6,995 nucleotides of DNA, from the NCBI GenBank assembly GCA_902795525.1, contig CADBLN010000106.1, positions 1-6,995 on the forward strand, read 5' to 3'. Position 1 is the stretch's first letter. Each line of letters begins with the position of its first letter. Below, one piece after another: positions 5,363 to 6,995 of the stretch. The notes under the pieces were generated by a model. That model did no database searches, had not been told where the DNA came from, and worked only from the letters and a program-made list of their open reading frames with translations. The stretch is from an uncultured Erysipelotrichaceae bacterium. GTDB lineage: Bacteria > Bacillota_I > Bacilli_A > Erysipelotrichales > Erysipelotrichaceae. The position numbers and the translations under genes are program-made.

Positions 5363-6673
5363 TTATACAATCGCAATACTATCACCATCAACAACAATAG
5401 TACTATTATAAAACTCTGTTAATAGCTTAATCATTTCATCAACATCTTGGCTTCCCGCTGTCTCAAATGATGAGTGCATTGCCAACTGAGGTAAACCTAT
5501 ATCCGCTGCCATTAAGGATACATGAACATTAGCTATGGCAGCCTGAGTTCCTCCACCCCTCAAATCACTCCTATTTGCATAGTATTGATACTTGGCATCC
5601 CCATTTTGGCACAATCTTTGAATGATTGCTTGAGAAACTGCATCAGTAACATAACTTTGAGCGGCATTAAACTTAATGACAACGCCTTTATTTAACTTAG
5701 CTTGATTGGTGCTATCATATAACTCTGGATGATTAGGATGAACAGCATGGGCGTTATCAGCACTAATCATAAAAGAGTTGGCTAATATGCTGGCAACATC
5801 TGATGAGTTGAAGAAAAATGAAGCAAATATCCTGTTAATAACATCTTCCAAGAAGGTGGAAGCCATTCCCTGTCTAGACATGCTACCGACTTCTTCATTA
5901 TCAAATACCGCAAAGATATTAACTGAATGTTCTGAGAATGAATGTTTAAACGCTTGCAGAGAAGTATAAGCACAAGCTAAATCATCCAATCTAGCAGCAC
6001 TTATGAATTCACCTTGACTACCCCAAGTATAACCTTCCTGACGATTATATAGGAACAAGTCATAAGAGCAAACATCACTACTGACAATTCCCAATTCTTC
6101 AGCAATCTTATTCACCAAAAAGTTTTCATTATCAGCTAAACCTACTAATGGAATTAAATCGACTTGAGGGTTCCATTTGTAGCCATTATTAACTTCTCTG
6201 TTTTGATGAATTGCTACATTAGGAATAATTGCCATATTTTCATCAAAATCAATTAATTTAGAAACCAGTCTACCCTCTTCATTCACAATTACTCTGCCGG
6301 CAATTGATAATGGCCTATCTAACCATGTTGATAAGATTGCTCCACCATATACCTCAACATTAAGTTTGGTGTAGTTAGGATCCTTTATATTTGAGACTGG
6401 TTTAATTTTAAAACATGGTGAATCAGAGTGACTAGCAACAATATTTAAAGATCTAACTTGAATCATTTCTGGAATTTTAAAAGCGATAATACTTGTATCA
6501 TTTCTCATTACATAGTAATATCTATTATTTTCCAATTTCCAATTGTCAGTTTCTCTTAACTTAATAAATCCAGCATCTTTTAATTCTTCCTCAATTTGAC
6601 TGGTGGCATGGAATACACTATGACATCCATTGAGGAATTTAATCATACTTTCTGCTTTTGCGTTACTACTCAT
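5363..6673 (-). CDS. M18-family metallo-aminopeptidase
   Basis: A 436-aa zinc aminopeptidase of family M18 (aspartyl aminopeptidase/ApeB-like) that trims N-terminal residues from peptides, normally as a large cytosolic oligomer. Motifs in order are ASHSDSP (His82, Asp84), GGAILSTWLDRPLS (111-124), AIHQNRE (154-160), AARLDDL (226-232, metal-bridging Asp230 region), DNEEVGS (258-264, Glu260/261), SADNAHAVHPNH (304-315, Asp306) and LAMHSSFETAG (397-407, His400). All expected metal ligands are present. At 373-376 the sequence is GGGT where many M18 proteins have GST-type residues, a mild variation. There is no signal peptide. The start ATG 6673-6671 has AGGAG (6685-6681) 7 nt upstream and overlaps the O-methyltransferase stop by 8 nt, so translation is probably coupled. 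Substrate preference (acidic or other N-terminal residues) cannot be read from the sequence. Confidence 0.92.
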   Translation of the reverse strand: MSSNAKAESMIKFLNGCHSVFHATSQIEEELKDAGFIKLRETDNWKLENNRYYYVMRNDTSIIAFKIPEMIQVRSLNIVASHSDSPCFKIKPVSNIKDPNYTKLNVEVYGGAILSTWLDRPLSIAGRVIVNEEGRLVSKLIDFDENMAIIPNVAIHQNREVNNGYKWNPQVDLIPLVGLADNENFLVNKIAEELGIVSSDVCSYDLFLYNRQEGYTWGSQGEFISAARLDDLACAYTSLQAFKHSFSEHSVNIFAVFDNEEVGSMSRQGMASTFLEDVINRIFASFFFNSSDVASILANSFMISADNAHAVHPNHPELYDSTNQAKLNKGVVIKFNAAQSYVTDAVSQAIIQRLCQNGDAKYQYYANRSDLRGGGTQAAIANVHVSLMAADIGLPQLAMHSSFETAGSQDVDEMIKLLTEFYNSTIVVDGDSIAIV

Positions 6674-6995
6674 CTTTATTCTCCTTTTTTTTAGCTATTA
6701 ATAAGCCATCACCTATATTTAGATTAGTACAAATATAATCTTCATTATTCAACATTTCTTCTCTGAAGGCTCCAAATTTTTTTACTAGTTTCATTAATCT
6801 TGGAGAATGAACAATCTCTGGGTGATCAATGAAACCATGAAAGTAAACATCATCAATTATAAAATAGCCATTCTTATTGAGATTTTTTTCGTATCTGTTC
6901 AATAGTTCACTATTGTGAGCTTTAGGACCATCTAATAAAATCATATCAAACATCTTGTTGGTTTCATATTGCCTTGCATCACAGTTAACTACTTC
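6666..6995 (-). CDS. O-methyltransferase, TrmR/YrrM-like, C-terminal part
   Basis: The frame is open to the right edge, so the gene starts outside the window; 109 residues and the TAG stop (6668-6666) are visible. They match the second half of a class I SAM-dependent O-methyltransferase of the catechol-OMT-like type: FDMILLDGPKAHN (residues 16-28 of the visible part, metal-binding Asp22), YFIIDDVYFHG (44-54, Asp48-Asp49 where many relatives have Asp-Asn) and the terminal GDGLLIAKKK (95-104). In Bacillus the closest known member, TrmR (YrrM), methylates 5-hydroxyuridine at the tRNA wobble position; that role is possible here but the SAM-binding half is missing. An internal ATG at 6953 is not the real start, because homologous sequence continues upstream of it. 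It overlaps the aminopeptidase start. Confidence 0.75.
   Translation of the reverse strand, partial: EVVNCDARQYETNKMFDMILLDGPKAHNSELLNRYEKNLNKNGYFIIDDVYFHGFIDHPEIVHSPRLMKLVKKFGAFREEMLNNEDYICTNLNIGDGLLIAKKKENKDE

Noticed and set aside
6951..6953. ATG at 6953 as the start of a 95-aa protein
   Set aside because: The frame stays open to the window edge and the upstream residues fit the same methyltransferase domain, so this is an internal Met in a gene cut by the window.

Overview
The window is an AT-rich stretch of chromosome. AGGAGG-type ribosome binding sites, short intergenic gaps, intrinsic hairpin terminators and the gene content point to a low-GC Gram-positive (Bacillota) bacterium, possibly an Erysipelotrichia- or Acholeplasma-like lineage. 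That narrower placement is an inference. The tryptophan codons I checked are TGG, so nothing calls for a non-standard code. I see no mobile elements, tRNA, rRNA or CRISPR.

Right end, minus strand: the 3' part of a class I SAM-dependent O-methyltransferase resembling TrmR/YrrM runs in from outside the window. It overlaps by 8 nt an M18-family aminopeptidase, so the two look like a translationally coupled pair. A palindromic terminator at 5331-5359 serves both the aminopeptidase and a convergent plus-strand nucleotidyltransferase (4430-5332). The nucleotidyltransferase is divergent from nagA (N-acetylglucosamine-6-phosphate deacetylase, 3079-4308, minus). The 121-bp gap between them holds a good promoter for each gene and an imperfect inverted repeat.

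Left half, minus strand: downstream of nagA come a promoter and a leader of about 190 nt, then an ankyrin-repeat protein, then 11 bp later a divergent elongation factor G paralogue, closed by a strong terminator at 81-100. The Shine-Dalgarno of the EF-G paralogue overlaps the ankyrin stop codon, so the two genes form an operon. At the left edge a separate gene begins whose first 17 codons are a lipoprotein signal peptide.

The most unusual element is the leader of the ankyrin/EF-G-like operon (about 2855-3050). It contains a short open frame of 37 codons. An internal start, preceded by a polypurine Shine-Dalgarno-like tract, would give a 10-codon version. The shared stop codon lies exactly at the foot of an intrinsic terminator, and a segment of the open frame can pair with the terminator's 5' arm. 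This resembles ribosome-sensing transcription attenuators found upstream of some antibiotic-resistance ribosome-protection genes. Here it precedes a translational GTPase homologue, so a translation-responsive switch is plausible but unproven. The simpler alternative is that the hairpin only terminates nagA.
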